Below, one piece after another: positions 31,973-46,053 of a stretch of DNA of 64,000 nt. How positions within the stretch are numbered: the stretch's first letter is position 1; every line of letters begins with the position of its first letter. A program made the position numbers and the translations under genes. The DNA comes from Xenorhabdus ehlersii (GTDB lineage Bacteria > Pseudomonadota > Gammaproteobacteria > Enterobacterales > Enterobacteriaceae), in NCBI RefSeq assembly GCF_003610465.1, contig NZ_RAQI01000003.1, forward strand, positions 186,001 through 250,000. The letters are read 5' to 3'. The notes beneath the pieces are model-generated. The model was not told the origin of the DNA. It saw nothing but the letters and a program-made list of their open reading frames with translations, and ran no database searches.

Positions 31973-33058
31973 ATGATGAAAACTAAAGAACAACAGTTGT
32001 CTCAGCGAGTTGAAAATGTACAAAATTACTACGGTACAACGCTTTCGAGCAAGGAAGACCTGGTAACTAATGTTTGTACTGTAGATGAACCACCTTCTGA
32101 CGAGATCAAAGCTATATTAAAGGCAATCCACCCAGATGTGCAGCAGCGTTTTTATGGCTGTGGTACTCCTTTTCCTCCTTTACTGGCTGGATCAACCGTG
32201 TTGGATTTAGGTTGCGGTAGCGGGAGAGATTGCTTCATTTTATCTAAGCTGGTAGGGCCAGAAGGGAAAGTTATCGGTGTAGATACGACTCTTAAGCAAA
32301 TTGAATTTGCCAAGAGTTACATCGAATATCACCGAGAAGCCTATGGTTATAGCGAAAGTAATGTACATTTTATACACGGTAATATTGAATCCTTGGATCT
32401 ACTCAATTTACCGCAGAATAATGTTGATGTCATAGTCTCCAATTGTGTCATTAACTTAGCTGCTGCAAAATCTGATGTGCTTCAGGGCATGGTCCGGTTG
32501 CTCAAACCTGGTGGAGAAATTTATTTTGCTGATATTTTCTCTGATCGCAGACTCTCCCAAGAGTTGAAAAATGATCCATTTCTGATTGGAGAATGTATTG
32601 GTGATGTATTGTATTATGGCGACTTTGTGCGAATAGCGCGTGATGCAGGTTTTCGGGATATACGAATTGTTGCAAGCAATCTAAAGACTATTAGCAACAA
32701 ATCCATTGAAGAAAAGCTGGGTGGTGCAAGACTATATTCAATGACTCTTAGGTTATTTAAGATTGATCTAGAAGATAGTTGCGAAGATTATGGTCAAGTC
32801 GCTATATACAGAGGTAATCTCCCTGATTCCCCTATTCGCTTTATGTTTGATCAAGAACATGTATTTGAAACAGGGAAAGCGGTGCCAGTATGCCGGAATA
32901 TGGCAGATATCATTTGTAAAAGTCGATACCATAACTTATTTAGTGTGATTGGTGAAGGCCATATACATTATGGAATTTTTAACTGTGGAACAGCTTCAAG
33001 CAATTCTGCTGTCTCAGTTGAGGTTCCCATAAGCGCACCAGGTGGTTGTTGCTGCTAA
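31973..33058 (+). CDS. arsM: Arsenite S-adenosylmethionine methyltransferase ArsM
   Basis: Methylates As(III), using S-adenosylmethionine and thiols. SAM motif LDLGCGSGRD around residues 77-86. Four cysteines sit as in characterised ArsM: C35 and C63 (28 apart) and C158 and C208 (50 apart), the same two internal spacings as C44/C72 and C174/C224 of the algal enzyme. The C-terminal region ends in a C-C-C tail (359-361) and includes NCGTASSNSAVS. 361 residues; a second ATG three bases on is equally possible. Product MAs(III) is the known substrate of ArsP, the adjacent gene. Confidence 0.9.
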   Translation: MMKTKEQQLSQRVENVQNYYGTTLSSKEDLVTNVCTVDEPPSDEIKAILKAIHPDVQQRFYGCGTPFPPLLAGSTVLDLGCGSGRDCFILSKLVGPEGKVIGVDTTLKQIEFAKSYIEYHREAYGYSESNVHFIHGNIESLDLLNLPQNNVDVIVSNCVINLAAAKSDVLQGMVRLLKPGGEIYFADIFSDRRLSQELKNDPFLIGECIGDVLYYGDFVRIARDAGFRDIRIVASNLKTISNKSIEEKLGGARLYSMTLRLFKIDLEDSCEDYGQVAIYRGNLPDSPIRFMFDQEHVFETGKAVPVCRNMADIICKSRYHNLFSVIGEGHIHYGIFNCGTASSNSAVSVEVPISAPGGCCC

Positions 33059-33205
33059 ACAGAGTAAATAGAATTCTCTAATTATCACTGACAATGGATT
33101 TACAATTTGCTTAGGTGTTTTGAGTAGTAGAATTTGAATAGCCACATTATTATTGTTGTGACATCCTATCTCAGATATAACAGGTTATCTAATAGGGCAG
33201 TGAGA

Positions 33206-33247
33206 AGCCACTTCGCACATATAGCTTGGCGAAGTGGCTGTTATTTT
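33206..33247 (+). terminator. Terminator after arsM, facing the his operon
   Basis: Eleven-base stem (33206-33216 with 33229-33239) followed on the plus strand by GTTATTTTT. It suits arsM and might also slow minus-strand his transcription, but the T run is only on the plus side. Confidence 0.75.
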
Positions 33248-33274
33248 TCTAGGCCATTATTCCTGTACCGAAAA

Positions 33275-33903
33275 TTATTCCTTGGCTGAGTGCCGCTGCC
33301 GCAATTGGCGGATGATGCTACTGAGATCGAGCTTTTGATCCTGGAGTAAAACCAGCAGATGATAGAGCAAATCTGCGGCTTCGTTAGTCAACTCTTCTCG
33401 ATCATTGACTGTCGCTGCTAATGCGGTCTCGATGCCTTCTTCGCCCACTTTTTGGGCGATGCGTTTTGTGCCGCTGGCATATAAACGAGCCGTATAGGAA
33501 CTGTCTGGCGAGGCATTTTTTCGGCTTGCCAATAATTGTTCCAATTCATAGAGAAAACCCCATTCAGTTTGCGCAGGAGCAAAACAGCTTTCACTGCCTT
33601 TATGACAAGTGGGGCCAATAGGCTCGACTAAGGCTAGCAGGGTGTCGTTGTCACAGTCGGGATAAATATCGACCAGATTCAGAAAGTGGCCGGAGCTTTC
33701 GCCTTTTGTCCATAATCGCTGTTTAGTGCGGGAAAAAAAGGTTACTTTGCCAGAATTAAGCGTAACATTCAGTGCCTCCTGATTCATGTAACCCATCATT
33801 AACACGGTTCCTGAGGTGGCATGTTGGACGATGATGGGCATCAGATTATCCACTTTTTTCCAATTCAGTTTCTCAATTTCTTGGGTTGTTAATTGTCGTG
33901 CTG

Positions 33904-33910
<7 letters not shown>
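33275..33910 (-). CDS. hisI: Phosphoribosyl-AMP cyclohydrolase / phosphoribosyl-ATP pyrophosphatase
   Basis: Bifunctional HisIE catalysing the second and third steps of histidine synthesis. The N-terminal cyclohydrolase domain (about 1-115) has [16 protein letters not shown] and metal-binding DCDNDTLL and CHKGSESCF. The C-terminal pyrophosphohydrolase domain (about 120-211) has [13 protein letters not shown] and [14 protein letters not shown]. Last gene of the operon; it overlaps hisF by 7 bases. 211 residues against 203 in E. coli, with a slightly longer N-terminus. Confidence 0.97.
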
Positions 33911-35994
<2,084 letters not shown>

Positions 35995-36018
35995 CGTGGC
36001 TTCCTTTTATCGCCTTTC

Positions 36019-38225
<2,207 letters not shown>

Positions 38226-38257
38226 TTAATTTTTATGGTTATCAGACCCCGTGGTTC

Positions 38258-39571
38258 TCAGTCTGCGTTATTCAAGGCTGTCATACGTAACGTAACAGCA
38301 TTTTTGTGCGCAATAAGTTGTTCTGCCTGTGCCAGTGTTTCGATAGTGGGGGCGAGTTTTTGTAATCCTTGTGGAGTGAGCCGCTGGACGGTCATTCTTT
38401 TCAGGAAATCAGCCAGACCGAGGCTGGAATAGGTTGAAGTATAGCCGTAGGTAGGCAGAACGTGATTGGTGCCGGAAGCGTAATCTCCGGCGGATTCAGG
38501 TGACCAATCACCAAGAAAAATAGAACCGGCGCTAGTAATCTGCTCAAGTAATTGCTCAGGCTGACGAGTTTGAATGATCAAATGTTCTGGACCATATTGG
38601 TTGCTGATTGTCACGCACTGGTCGAGATCTTTAGCAATGATTATCCGGCTGGCTTGCAAAGCCTGGATTGCGATCTGCTGACGTGGCAAGGCTATAAGTT
38701 GGGTTTCAATTTCATGGATAACCTTTTTAGCTAAATTTTCATCAGGGGTTAGCAGTATCACTTGGGAATCAGGGCCGTGTTCTGCTTGTGAAAGCAGGTC
38801 TGCTGCCGTAAATACAGGATTGGCTCCGCTGTCAGCAATAACAAGAACTTCGGATGGGCCTGCGGGCATGTCGATCGCAGCTCCGTCAATCTGTTGGCTG
38901 ACCTGACGTTTGGCTTCTGTTACCCACGCATTTCCGGGACCAAAAATTTTGTCTACTTTAGGAATGGATTCAGTTCCGAATGCCATTGCGGCAATCGCCT
39001 GGGCACCACCGATTTGAAATATTTCGCTGATCCCACACAGTTGCGCAGCATAGAGTATTTCATCGGCAATAGGGGGAGGAGAACACAAGATAACTTTACG
39101 GCAGCCTGCAATGTTGGCTGGTGTACCTAACATTAATACCGTTGACGGCAGGGGAGCTGAGCCACCGGGAATATAGAGTCCAACAGAATCTATTGGGCGC
39201 GTAACTTGTTGGCAGCGAACTCCTGGTAGTGTTTCGACGTCAACTTCTGCTGGTTTTTGTGCCTCATGGAATTGACGGATATTGTTCATAGCCTGTTGCA
39301 TCGCCTGCTTGATTTTTGGAGTCAGGCGAGCGGTGGCTGTATCCACTTCATTGGCTGAGATTTGGATGGTTTCAACAGTTGTTTTGTCGAAGCGTTGGCT
39401 GAACTCTTGTAATGCCTGGTCGCCCCGTGTTTTTACTGTTGCCAGAATCTGTTTCACTGTGACGGCAATATCGTCTGATGCGGCAATAGCCGGACGGGTC
39501 AGCAATATTTTTTGTTGTTCTGGCGTACATGATTGCCAGCGAATGATGGTTTTAAAATTAGTGTTCATCAA
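38258..39571 (-). CDS. hisD: Histidinol dehydrogenase HisD
   Basis: Zinc enzyme performing the last two NAD-linked oxidations to histidine. Motifs [29 protein letters not shown] and the catalytic [12 protein letters not shown]. 437 residues against 434. Begins ATG ATG, so the start could be three bases later. Two bases from the hisG stop. Confidence 0.98.
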   Translation of the reverse strand: MMNTNFKTIIRWQSCTPEQQKILLTRPAIAASDDIAVTVKQILATVKTRGDQALQEFSQRFDKTTVETIQISANEVDTATARLTPKIKQAMQQAMNNIRQFHEAQKPAEVDVETLPGVRCQQVTRPIDSVGLYIPGGSAPLPSTVLMLGTPANIAGCRKVILCSPPPIADEILYAAQLCGISEIFQIGGAQAIAAMAFGTESIPKVDKIFGPGNAWVTEAKRQVSQQIDGAAIDMPAGPSEVLVIADSGANPVFTAADLLSQAEHGPDSQVILLTPDENLAKKVIHEIETQLIALPRQQIAIQALQASRIIIAKDLDQCVTISNQYGPEHLIIQTRQPEQLLEQITSAGSIFLGDWSPESAGDYASGTNHVLPTYGYTSTYSSLGLADFLKRMTVQRLTPQGLQKLAPTIETLAQAEQLIAHKNAVTLRMTALNNAD

Positions 39572-39573
39572 GG

Positions 39574-40473
39574 TTACTCCATCATTTTTTCAATTGGCAG
39601 AACCAAAATAGAACTGGCACCTAATGCCTTAAGTTTCTCCATCGTTTCCCAGAAAAGGGTTTCACTACTGACCATATGCATGGCTACACGATTTTGTGCT
39701 CCTGCCAGTGGTAAGATAGTGGGGCGTTCTGCGCCTGGTAGCAGGGATATAATCTCTTCCAATTTGTCGCTAGGAGCATGAAGCATGATGTATTTGGATT
39801 CGCGTGCCTGAATGACGCCTTGGATGCGGAGCATCAATTTGTCAATAAGCTGTTGTTTGGCTTCTGGCATCTCTCCATCACGCTGGATCAAACAGGCTTT
39901 TGAGCGATAAATAACTTCTACTTCCCGCAAGCCATTGGCTTCCAACGTGGCACCGGTGGAAACTAAATCGCAGATAGCGTCTGCAAGCCCTGCACGGGGG
40001 GCAACTTCGACTGAACCATTGAGAAGACAAGATTTGAAGAGAATGCCTTTTTGGTCTAAATAACGTTTCAATAAGTGCGGGTAAGAGGTTGCGATACGGG
40101 CATCTTGCAGGCATTCCACGTTGGTATAATTGCAATCAAAAGGCATTGCCAGGGAAAGCCGACAGTCGCCAAAATCGAGGCGGCGCAATGTCAGATAGCG
40201 AGGCTCTTCTCCTTGTGCCTGGCGAGTGAGTAGCTCTTCTTCAAGTACGTTTTCCCCAATAATGCCCAGATCGACAACTCCATCCATCACCAGACCCGGA
40301 ATATCATCATCGCGGACACGCAGAATGTCGATAGGCATATTTTCAGCGAATGCGATCAGGCGTTGTTGCTGTAAGTTAATTTTGATGCCGCAACTCGCCA
40401 GTAAAGTTCTGGAGTCATCACTCAAACGGCCTGATTTTTGAATGGCTATACGTAAGCGTGTTTTATCTAGCAT
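39574..40473 (-). CDS. hisG: ATP phosphoribosyltransferase HisG
   Basis: First and feedback-inhibited enzyme of histidine synthesis. Long-form HisG of 299 residues, equal to E. coli. [17 protein letters not shown] start, [14 protein letters not shown] phosphate-binding loop, and a C-terminal ACT-like regulatory domain from about residue 225. First structural gene after the hisL attenuator. Confidence 0.98.
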   Translation of the reverse strand: MLDKTRLRIAIQKSGRLSDDSRTLLASCGIKINLQQQRLIAFAENMPIDILRVRDDDIPGLVMDGVVDLGIIGENVLEEELLTRQAQGEEPRYLTLRRLDFGDCRLSLAMPFDCNYTNVECLQDARIATSYPHLLKRYLDQKGILFKSCLLNGSVEVAPRAGLADAICDLVSTGATLEANGLREVEVIYRSKACLIQRDGEMPEAKQQLIDKLMLRIQGVIQARESKYIMLHAPSDKLEEIISLLPGAERPTILPLAGAQNRVAMHMVSSETLFWETMEKLKALGASSILVLPIEKMME

Positions 40474-40531
40474 GTTATGTTTTGTCCTATCTCAAGATTT
40501 AGTCAGTAATTAATTCGCAGAAATCAGACAT

Positions 40532-40567
40532 AAAAAAACCCTCGGAAGATCTTCCGAGGGTTTTTTA
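40532..40567 (-). terminator. his operon attenuator
   Basis: A perfect palindrome (CCCTCGGAAGA with TCTTCCGAGGG, centre between 40549 and 40550) flanked by A and T runs, between hisL and hisG. GTCTTCC near 40580-40606 pairs with upstream GGAAGAC, offering the alternative antiterminator folds. Read-through depends on stalling at the hisL histidine codons. Confidence 0.93.
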
Positions 40568-40627
40568 TCGTATTCATTCCACCGGAAGACGGGTTAAATG
40601 TCTTCCAGCACACAGCAGCCTGAAAGA

Positions 40628-40672
40628 CTAGTCAGGATGATGGTGGTGGTGGTTAAATTGAATACGGTTCAT
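40628..40672 (-). CDS. hisL: his operon leader peptide
   Basis: Fourteen-residue leader MNRIQFNHHHHHPD with five consecutive histidine codons (three CAC, two CAT), close to E. coli HisL (seven histidines). It lies 155 bases before hisG with the attenuator between. When charged tRNA-His is scarce, the ribosome pauses here and the terminator does not form. Confidence 0.95.
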   Translation of the reverse strand: MNRIQFNHHHHHPD

Positions 40673-40986
40673 ATATACGAGTTCTCTATTTTTTCTACAA
40701 AGTAGTTTTCTATAAAAGGTTTTATATAAGAAATGTGCTGTACTAAATAAATAATGGCTGTATGTAACGCTATGTTTATGATTAAGGATCGGTTGCTTGT
40801 TGTTTAACCTATACGATCTTGTGTATAAAAAGCAAACTTTTTTTTAAAGAAGATGTTTTTTTGTATTAACATGTTGTTTTTAATATTAAATGTGTTTAGT
40901 TGCTATTAGACAAATAGGTGAGTAATGTTAGCTGTGGTCACATAATGGCCTAAGAATCAAAATAGTATCGCTTTTAGGAGGGGATG

Positions 40987-41826
40987 GTGAGAAAAGTTTC
41001 CATTATTGGATTAGGTTGGTTAGGAATGCCATTGGCACAAGCACTACAAAGCGAGGGAATGCAGGTCGTTGGTAGTAAAACAACACCAGATGGTGTTGAA
41101 GCGGCTTGTATGTGTGGACTAGATTGTTACCAACTAAATTTGGAGCCTCAGATTGTTTGCGATGCAGATGATCTTAATCAACTGATGTCTGTTGATGTGC
41201 TGATTTTGACATTGCCTGTTAGTGGTGTTGCTGGTGGTGGGAAGGAATATGTAAAAGCAGTACAACTGGTTGTTGATACTGCACTTTCGTATTCGGTTCC
41301 ACGGATTATTTTCACCAGTTCTACTTCAGTTTATGGTTCATCTGTTGGTTATCTCAATGAAGATGAGTCCGTGTGCCCCGAAACTGAGTCAGCCAAGGCC
41401 CTGGTTGAGTTGGAAAACTGGCTGCATCAATTACCTAATACATCGGTCGATATCTTACGTCTGGCCGGATTGGTAGGCAATGGGCGTCATGCAGGGCGTT
41501 TTCTCGCTGGAAAGAAGGCACTCAGCGGAGGAGAAAGTGCGGTCAATTTGGTACATCAAGACGATACCATTTCTGCTATTAAGCTTCTTATTCAACAACC
41601 GGAAGGTGGACATCTTTTTAATTTGTGTGCACCAATACACCCGAAAAGAGCAGAGTTTTATCAGTCAGCCAGTCGCCAGCTCGATCTGACGCCGCCAGAA
41701 TTTTTACAGTCAGAAAGTGCAGAAATCGAAAGTAAGGTAGAGAAAATCGTTGATGGTAGCCGCATCTGTCGGGAACTAGAGTTTGAGTATCAGTTCCCAG
41801 ATCCCGGCAGAATGCCAATGAGTTAA
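40987..41826 (+). CDS. yeeZ: NAD(P)-binding epimerase-like protein YeeZ
   Basis: Short-chain atypical (extended) Rossmann protein. VSIIGLGWLGMPLA is the nucleotide fold, FTSSTSVYG and VDILRLAGLVGNGRHAGRF are conserved with E. coli YeeZ. Biological substrate unknown. The GTG at 40987 aligns with the E. coli start and is better spaced from AGGAGGGG than the in-frame ATG at 40984. Divergent from the his operon, as in E. coli. Confidence 0.92.
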   Translation: MRKVSIIGLGWLGMPLAQALQSEGMQVVGSKTTPDGVEAACMCGLDCYQLNLEPQIVCDADDLNQLMSVDVLILTLPVSGVAGGGKEYVKAVQLVVDTALSYSVPRIIFTSSTSVYGSSVGYLNEDESVCPETESAKALVELENWLHQLPNTSVDILRLAGLVGNGRHAGRFLAGKKALSGGESAVNLVHQDDTISAIKLLIQQPEGGHLFNLCAPIHPKRAEFYQSASRQLDLTPPEFLQSESAEIESKVEKIVDGSRICRELEFEYQFPDPGRMPMS

Positions 41827-41845
41827 TGAAATGCCAGGTAAAATC

Positions 41846-42466
41846 TCAGCTTATTTCTATCATAACAATCTTTCTGAAAGCGGGTCTTTCGGTCAGCAAT
41901 TGATACCAACGCTCTAAATTTGGCAGAGACGGGCGCTCTATTTCTACGTTTAACCATAAGTAGGCCAGTGGTGCCAGGGCAATATCAGCCATACCAAATT
42001 TGTCACCGGAAAGGTACTGTTGATTGTTTAGGGTGTCATTGACAATTTTCAGTAATTTTTCAATCTCGACTAAAGCTTGGGCGATGATCTTAGGGTCACG
42101 TTGATCTACTGGTGTTCTGATAAAGCTAATCATAAATTGTTTAATAGGAGGGAAGAGGTTGCAGCCTACCCAGTCCATCCACTTCTCAACACTGGCTCTT
42201 TCTTGAAGATCGGCTGGGTAAAGACTGTCTTTGCCAAATTTTGCAGCAATGTAACGAACAATTGCATTGGATTCCCATAAGATAAAATCGTCTTCTTGTA
42301 AACAAGGAATAACTGCATTGGGGTTCATACGCAGGTATTCAGGATCGTTGAGTTTGCCAAATTTTCCACCAACATCCATTTGTTGATATGGCACATTTAG
42401 CTCTTCCAGACACCAAAGCACTTTTTTCACGTTTGATGAATTTTTACGGCCCCAAATTGTCAACAT
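41846..42466 (-). CDS. Glutathione S-transferase, GstB-like
   Basis: 206-residue cytosolic glutathione transferase. The thioredoxin-like N-terminal domain has WGRKNSSNVKKVLWCLEEL and the gamma-glutamyl contact WESNAIVRYIA; the helical C-terminal domain follows (EKWMDWVGCNLFP, DKFGMADIALAPLAY). It resembles E. coli GstB, which acts on bromoacetate and iodoacetate, but substrate and orthology are not certain. Convergent with yeeZ, 19 bases apart. Confidence 0.9.
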   Translation of the reverse strand: MLTIWGRKNSSNVKKVLWCLEELNVPYQQMDVGGKFGKLNDPEYLRMNPNAVIPCLQEDDFILWESNAIVRYIAAKFGKDSLYPADLQERASVEKWMDWVGCNLFPPIKQFMISFIRTPVDQRDPKIIAQALVEIEKLLKIVNDTLNNQQYLSGDKFGMADIALAPLAYLWLNVEIERPSLPNLERWYQLLTERPAFRKIVMIEIS

Positions 42467-42621
42467 TATTTTCTCCTTAATATCAGTACATTTTTAACAA
42501 TTGATAATATGACAATAAAACCCGTTGAATAACAGAAAAATCTTTACGTTATTGGGTTGGAGTCTTCTTTCATAACATCCTATATTAATAGAGTTTTAGT
42601 AGAGAAAAAGGGTGAGCGATA

Positions 42622-43827
42622 ATGAAAAAAAGACAGCAGATACCGATAATTAAATCTTTTACTTTTGGCTTGGGTGTTTTTTGGTTGACGAATATCAGTG
42701 TATATGCAATGGAACAGCCCGTAGCGCCTGAAATTGATGCAAAAGCCTATGTGTTGATAGATTATGCCAGTGGAAAAATCCTGGCCTCAAATAACGCGGA
42801 TGAGCGGTTAGATCCTGCCAGCTTGACGAAGATAATGACCAGCTATGTCGTAGGACAAGCGATCAAGTCAGGGAAAATTTCTACAGAAGATATGGTAACG
42901 GTTGGCAAAGATGCCTGGGCTACAGGGAATCCAATACTTAAGGGATCTTCGCTAATGTTTTTGAAACCGGGTGACAGGGTTAAGGTGATTGATCTGAACC
43001 GCGGTGTTGTTATCCAATCCGGTAATGACGCCAGTATTGCACTTGCAGATTATGTTGCAGGCAGTCAGGACGCTTTCGTTGATTTGATGAATAAGTACTC
43101 AGAAACACTAAAATTGACAAACACTCATTTCAAGACAGTGCATGGTTTGGATGCAGCAGGGCAATATAGTACTGCCTATGATATGGCGCTTTTAAGTCAG
43201 GCCATGATCCGTGATGTGCCGGAAGAGTACGCCCTGAATAAAGAAAAAGTGTTCACTTTTAACAATATCCGCCAGCCTAATCGCAATCGTCTGTTGTGGA
43301 ATAAGAACATGAATGTGGATGGTATCAAAACCGGACACACCAGCGGCGCTGGCTATAATCTTGTTGCATCGGCAACTGAAGGACCAATGCGTTTGATTTC
43401 AGTAGTATTGGGTGCACCTAGTGATCGCGTACGTTTTTCTGACAGTGAAAAACTTTTGTCATGGGGATTTCGTTTTTATGAATCGGCGACACCGTTGAAG
43501 GCCAGTGATACTTTGGTGACGGAGAAAGTATGGTATGGGACTCGTCCAGAAGTCGCGTTGGGAGTGAAGAAAGATGCTTCCGTGGTAGTTCCCCGTGGGC
43601 AAGTAGGGAATTTGAAAGCGAGCTTTACTCTGGATAATACCTCGCTTGAGGCACCATTAGCTCATAACCAAGTGGTAGGTACGGTGAACTTTCTGCTGAA
43701 TGATAAGATTATTGACCAGCGTCCACTGGTTGTTAAAGAAGCGGTGGAAGAAAGCGGTTTCTTTGGACGTATGTGGGATTTCGTTGTAAAAACGGTCAGT
43801 GGTTGGTTTAATTCGATCTTCGGTTAA
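42622..43827 (+). CDS. dacC: D-alanyl-D-alanine carboxypeptidase, PBP6-type
   Basis: Periplasmic penicillin-binding protein that trims the terminal D-Ala of peptidoglycan pentapeptides. Signal peptide at residues 1-29. Active-site motifs SLTK (67-70), SGN (133-135) and KTG (236-238) are intact. The C-terminal PBP5-C domain ends in an amphipathic anchor ([17 protein letters not shown]). The anchor and most of the sequence are nearer E. coli DacC than DacD, although the location near the his operon is that of dacD. 401 residues. Confidence 0.92.
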   Translation: MKKRQQIPIIKSFTFGLGVFWLTNISVYAMEQPVAPEIDAKAYVLIDYASGKILASNNADERLDPASLTKIMTSYVVGQAIKSGKISTEDMVTVGKDAWATGNPILKGSSLMFLKPGDRVKVIDLNRGVVIQSGNDASIALADYVAGSQDAFVDLMNKYSETLKLTNTHFKTVHGLDAAGQYSTAYDMALLSQAMIRDVPEEYALNKEKVFTFNNIRQPNRNRLLWNKNMNVDGIKTGHTSGAGYNLVASATEGPMRLISVVLGAPSDRVRFSDSEKLLSWGFRFYESATPLKASDTLVTEKVWYGTRPEVALGVKKDASVVVPRGQVGNLKASFTLDNTSLEAPLAHNQVVGTVNFLLNDKIIDQRPLVVKEAVEESGFFGRMWDFVVKTVSGWFNSIFG

Positions 43828-43837
43828 CATCTAGATG

Positions 43838-43872
43838 AAAAAAACGCCAGTCGATCTTTTGATGACTGGCAT
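43838..43872 (-). terminator. Terminator of sdaC (bidirectional with dacC)
   Basis: GCCAGTC / GACTGGC stem (43846-43852 with 43864-43870) followed on the minus strand by a run of seven T residues, between the convergent dacC and sdaC. Confidence 0.85.
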
Positions 43873-43916
43873 TCTTTGAAATGCTACCAACGAAGAAAGC
43901 AGCTCATGGATTTTGA

Positions 43917-45224
43917 TTACATGACTGAGTAAATTGCTGCTGAAATAGCAATTGAACCGGTCACAATGACAAAAATATTGCTTGGTTTACCTGCATATTT
44001 GCGCATAGCTGGAACTTTTTTGATTGCATACATTGGCATGATAAACAGGATCATCGCAATAATTGGCCCACCTAATGATTCGATGATGTTCAGGATGCTT
44101 GGGTTAAGTGTCGCGACGAGCCAGGCACTGACCAGCATAAAGAGGCTAGTGATACGATTCAGCGTTTTGTGCTGAACAGTCTTGCCACGCGTGTTCATCA
44201 TTGCTTTGTTCACAATGCCGTTAAAGCCTTCGCGGGCGCCCAGATAGTGACCGAGGAAAGACTTGGTTATAGCAATAAAAGCGATAAATGGCGCAATATA
44301 CTCAATAGTTGGTACACGGAAGTGGTTAGCCAGGTAGGACAGAATAGTGATGTTCTGTGCTTTTGCTTCTGCCAAATTTTCCGGTGACAAGCTCAGTACG
44401 CAACTGAAAACAAAGAACATGACTGTCAGTACCATCATGATATGGGCATAGGCCAGAATGCGTGAACATTTTTTCTCTGCATGCTCACCATATTCTTCAC
44501 GTTTTGCAACTGCGAATGCTGAGATGATGGGGGAATGGTTAAAAGAGAAAACCATAACAGGGATTGCCAGCCACAAGGTAAATAGCAAGCCGTTATTGCT
44601 TGTGACAGACATGATACTGTCCTGTGACAGGCTATCGAAAATGGTAGTGTTCCAGTGAGGAATTAAGTACAAGGCCAACAGCATCAAAACGGTGACGAAT
44701 GGGAATACCAATACACTCATAGCCTTAACGATGGCTTTCTCGCCGAAACGGATGATGCTCATCACACCCAGAAGCAATACCAATGCCAGCAATGCACGTG
44801 GTGGAGCATCTATCTGTAGCTGATTTACAAGAAAGCTCTCTACTGTGTTGGTCAGTGCAACACTGTATACGAGCAGAATAGGGTAAATAGCAAAAAAATA
44901 GAGGACGGTGATCAGAAAGCCAGCCACTTTACCAAAATGTTCTTCTACCACGCCGGTGATATCATCACCACTGCTTTTACCAGATAAAACAAAACGGCAC
45001 ATTCCACGATGTGCAAAAAATGTCATGGGAAGGGCAAGAATTGCCATGATAATGAGTGGAATTAAACCACCAATACCTGCATTGATGGGAAGAAACAAAA
45101 CGCCGGCACCAATCGCTGTGCCATATAATCCCAGCATCCATACTGTGTCTGATTTACGCCAGGTAGTGTGATTGCTTTTGCTGGAAGCAGAGGATGCTAT
45201 CGAACCTGCTTGAGATGTGTCCAT
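43917..45224 (-). CDS. sdaC: Serine/proton symporter SdaC
   Basis: HAAAP-family amino-acid transporter with about 11 membrane helices in 435 residues. The N-terminus WMLGLYGTAIGAGVLFLPINAG, AKREEYGEHAEKKCSRILAYAH and TKSFLGHYLGAREGFNG match E. coli SdaC closely and separate it from TdcC. Imports L-serine with protons. In E. coli sdaB follows; here dacC does. The long AT-rich region upstream may carry regulation. Confidence 0.93.
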   Translation of the reverse strand: MDTSQAGSIASSASSKSNHTTWRKSDTVWMLGLYGTAIGAGVLFLPINAGIGGLIPLIIMAILALPMTFFAHRGMCRFVLSGKSSGDDITGVVEEHFGKVAGFLITVLYFFAIYPILLVYSVALTNTVESFLVNQLQIDAPPRALLALVLLLGVMSIIRFGEKAIVKAMSVLVFPFVTVLMLLALYLIPHWNTTIFDSLSQDSIMSVTSNNGLLFTLWLAIPVMVFSFNHSPIISAFAVAKREEYGEHAEKKCSRILAYAHIMMVLTVMFFVFSCVLSLSPENLAEAKAQNITILSYLANHFRVPTIEYIAPFIAFIAITKSFLGHYLGAREGFNGIVNKAMMNTRGKTVQHKTLNRITSLFMLVSAWLVATLNPSILNIIESLGGPIIAMILFIMPMYAIKKVPAMRKYAGKPSNIFVIVTGSIAISAAIYSVM

Positions 45225-46053
45225 AAGTATCTCCGAAATAACGCGGTAAAGTAAAATTTAAAAACTACTAAACCCGCACATTAATTAAATGTGCGAGTTG
45301 GATTTTATATGAATAATAAGTTGTCAGATATTGCGTTGGTGTTTATCTAAACGTTTTTATTACTACATCCAAAAAACTTAACCCCAGACTTTTGGTAGGG
45401 GAAATATAGTTATTTTCAGTGAAATGTACCGTGATCACTCTCGCAATTGCAAGATTTATATAGAAAAGGAAAATTGTTAAAAATATTCATGGAAATGTTG
45501 ATTAAATATTAAGTAAAATAAAATGCAAATTTTGTTAAAGAATGTATCATTATTTTTATTTTAAATTCTAATATTTATCCGGTTTATTGCTTAACTATAT
45601 TCACATGTTAATGATATTTTCTTGTTTGATGTTTGAATAACCTGAAATTGAATTATAAATGCCAATATTCTTATCTTGATATATCTCTATTTGTAATATT
45701 TTTCCATTAATCCACTGATAAATAAGAAAAAATTTCCTTCATTGTATATGGTATTCATTTTTTAAATGAAAAAGTGTTTAGTATTGATTATGCTTTAATA
45801 AGCGTTTTAAGGATAATCAATTGTTGTGTGTGAAATTTGTTCTTTAACTCTGTGTTTATGAAGTAATAGTAATCATTTTATAGTTATATATTGTTAAATA
45901 TAACGAAGGATTTTATTCTGATATTTAAAGCTACTATGAAGAGTAGAATAAATGTTAAAAAATTTCTTGAACAAAATAATACCATGCTTTTTTTATGGAT
46001 ATCAGTCACACCAGCCATATAGAGATATATGACCAGTGCATATTCACATTTGA
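45225..46053 (-). other. Long AT-rich intergenic region between sdaC and ybjG
   Basis: About 830 bases, strongly AT-rich, with no supported gene on either strand. Visible items are an inverted repeat at 45275-45295 (CGCACATT / AATGTGCG) in the sdaC 5' region and a GTGATCAC palindrome near 45431. A frame at 45884-46297 is only an extension of the shadow frame of ybjG. The composition suits an H-NS-bound or formerly coding segment. Confidence 0.6.
45275..45295. promoter_or_regulatory. Inverted repeat upstream of sdaC
   Basis: Eight-base perfect arms around a five-base AT loop, 51 bases before the sdaC start. It could be an operator or a 5' untranslated stem; there is no T run to suggest a terminator. 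Confidence 0.35.
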
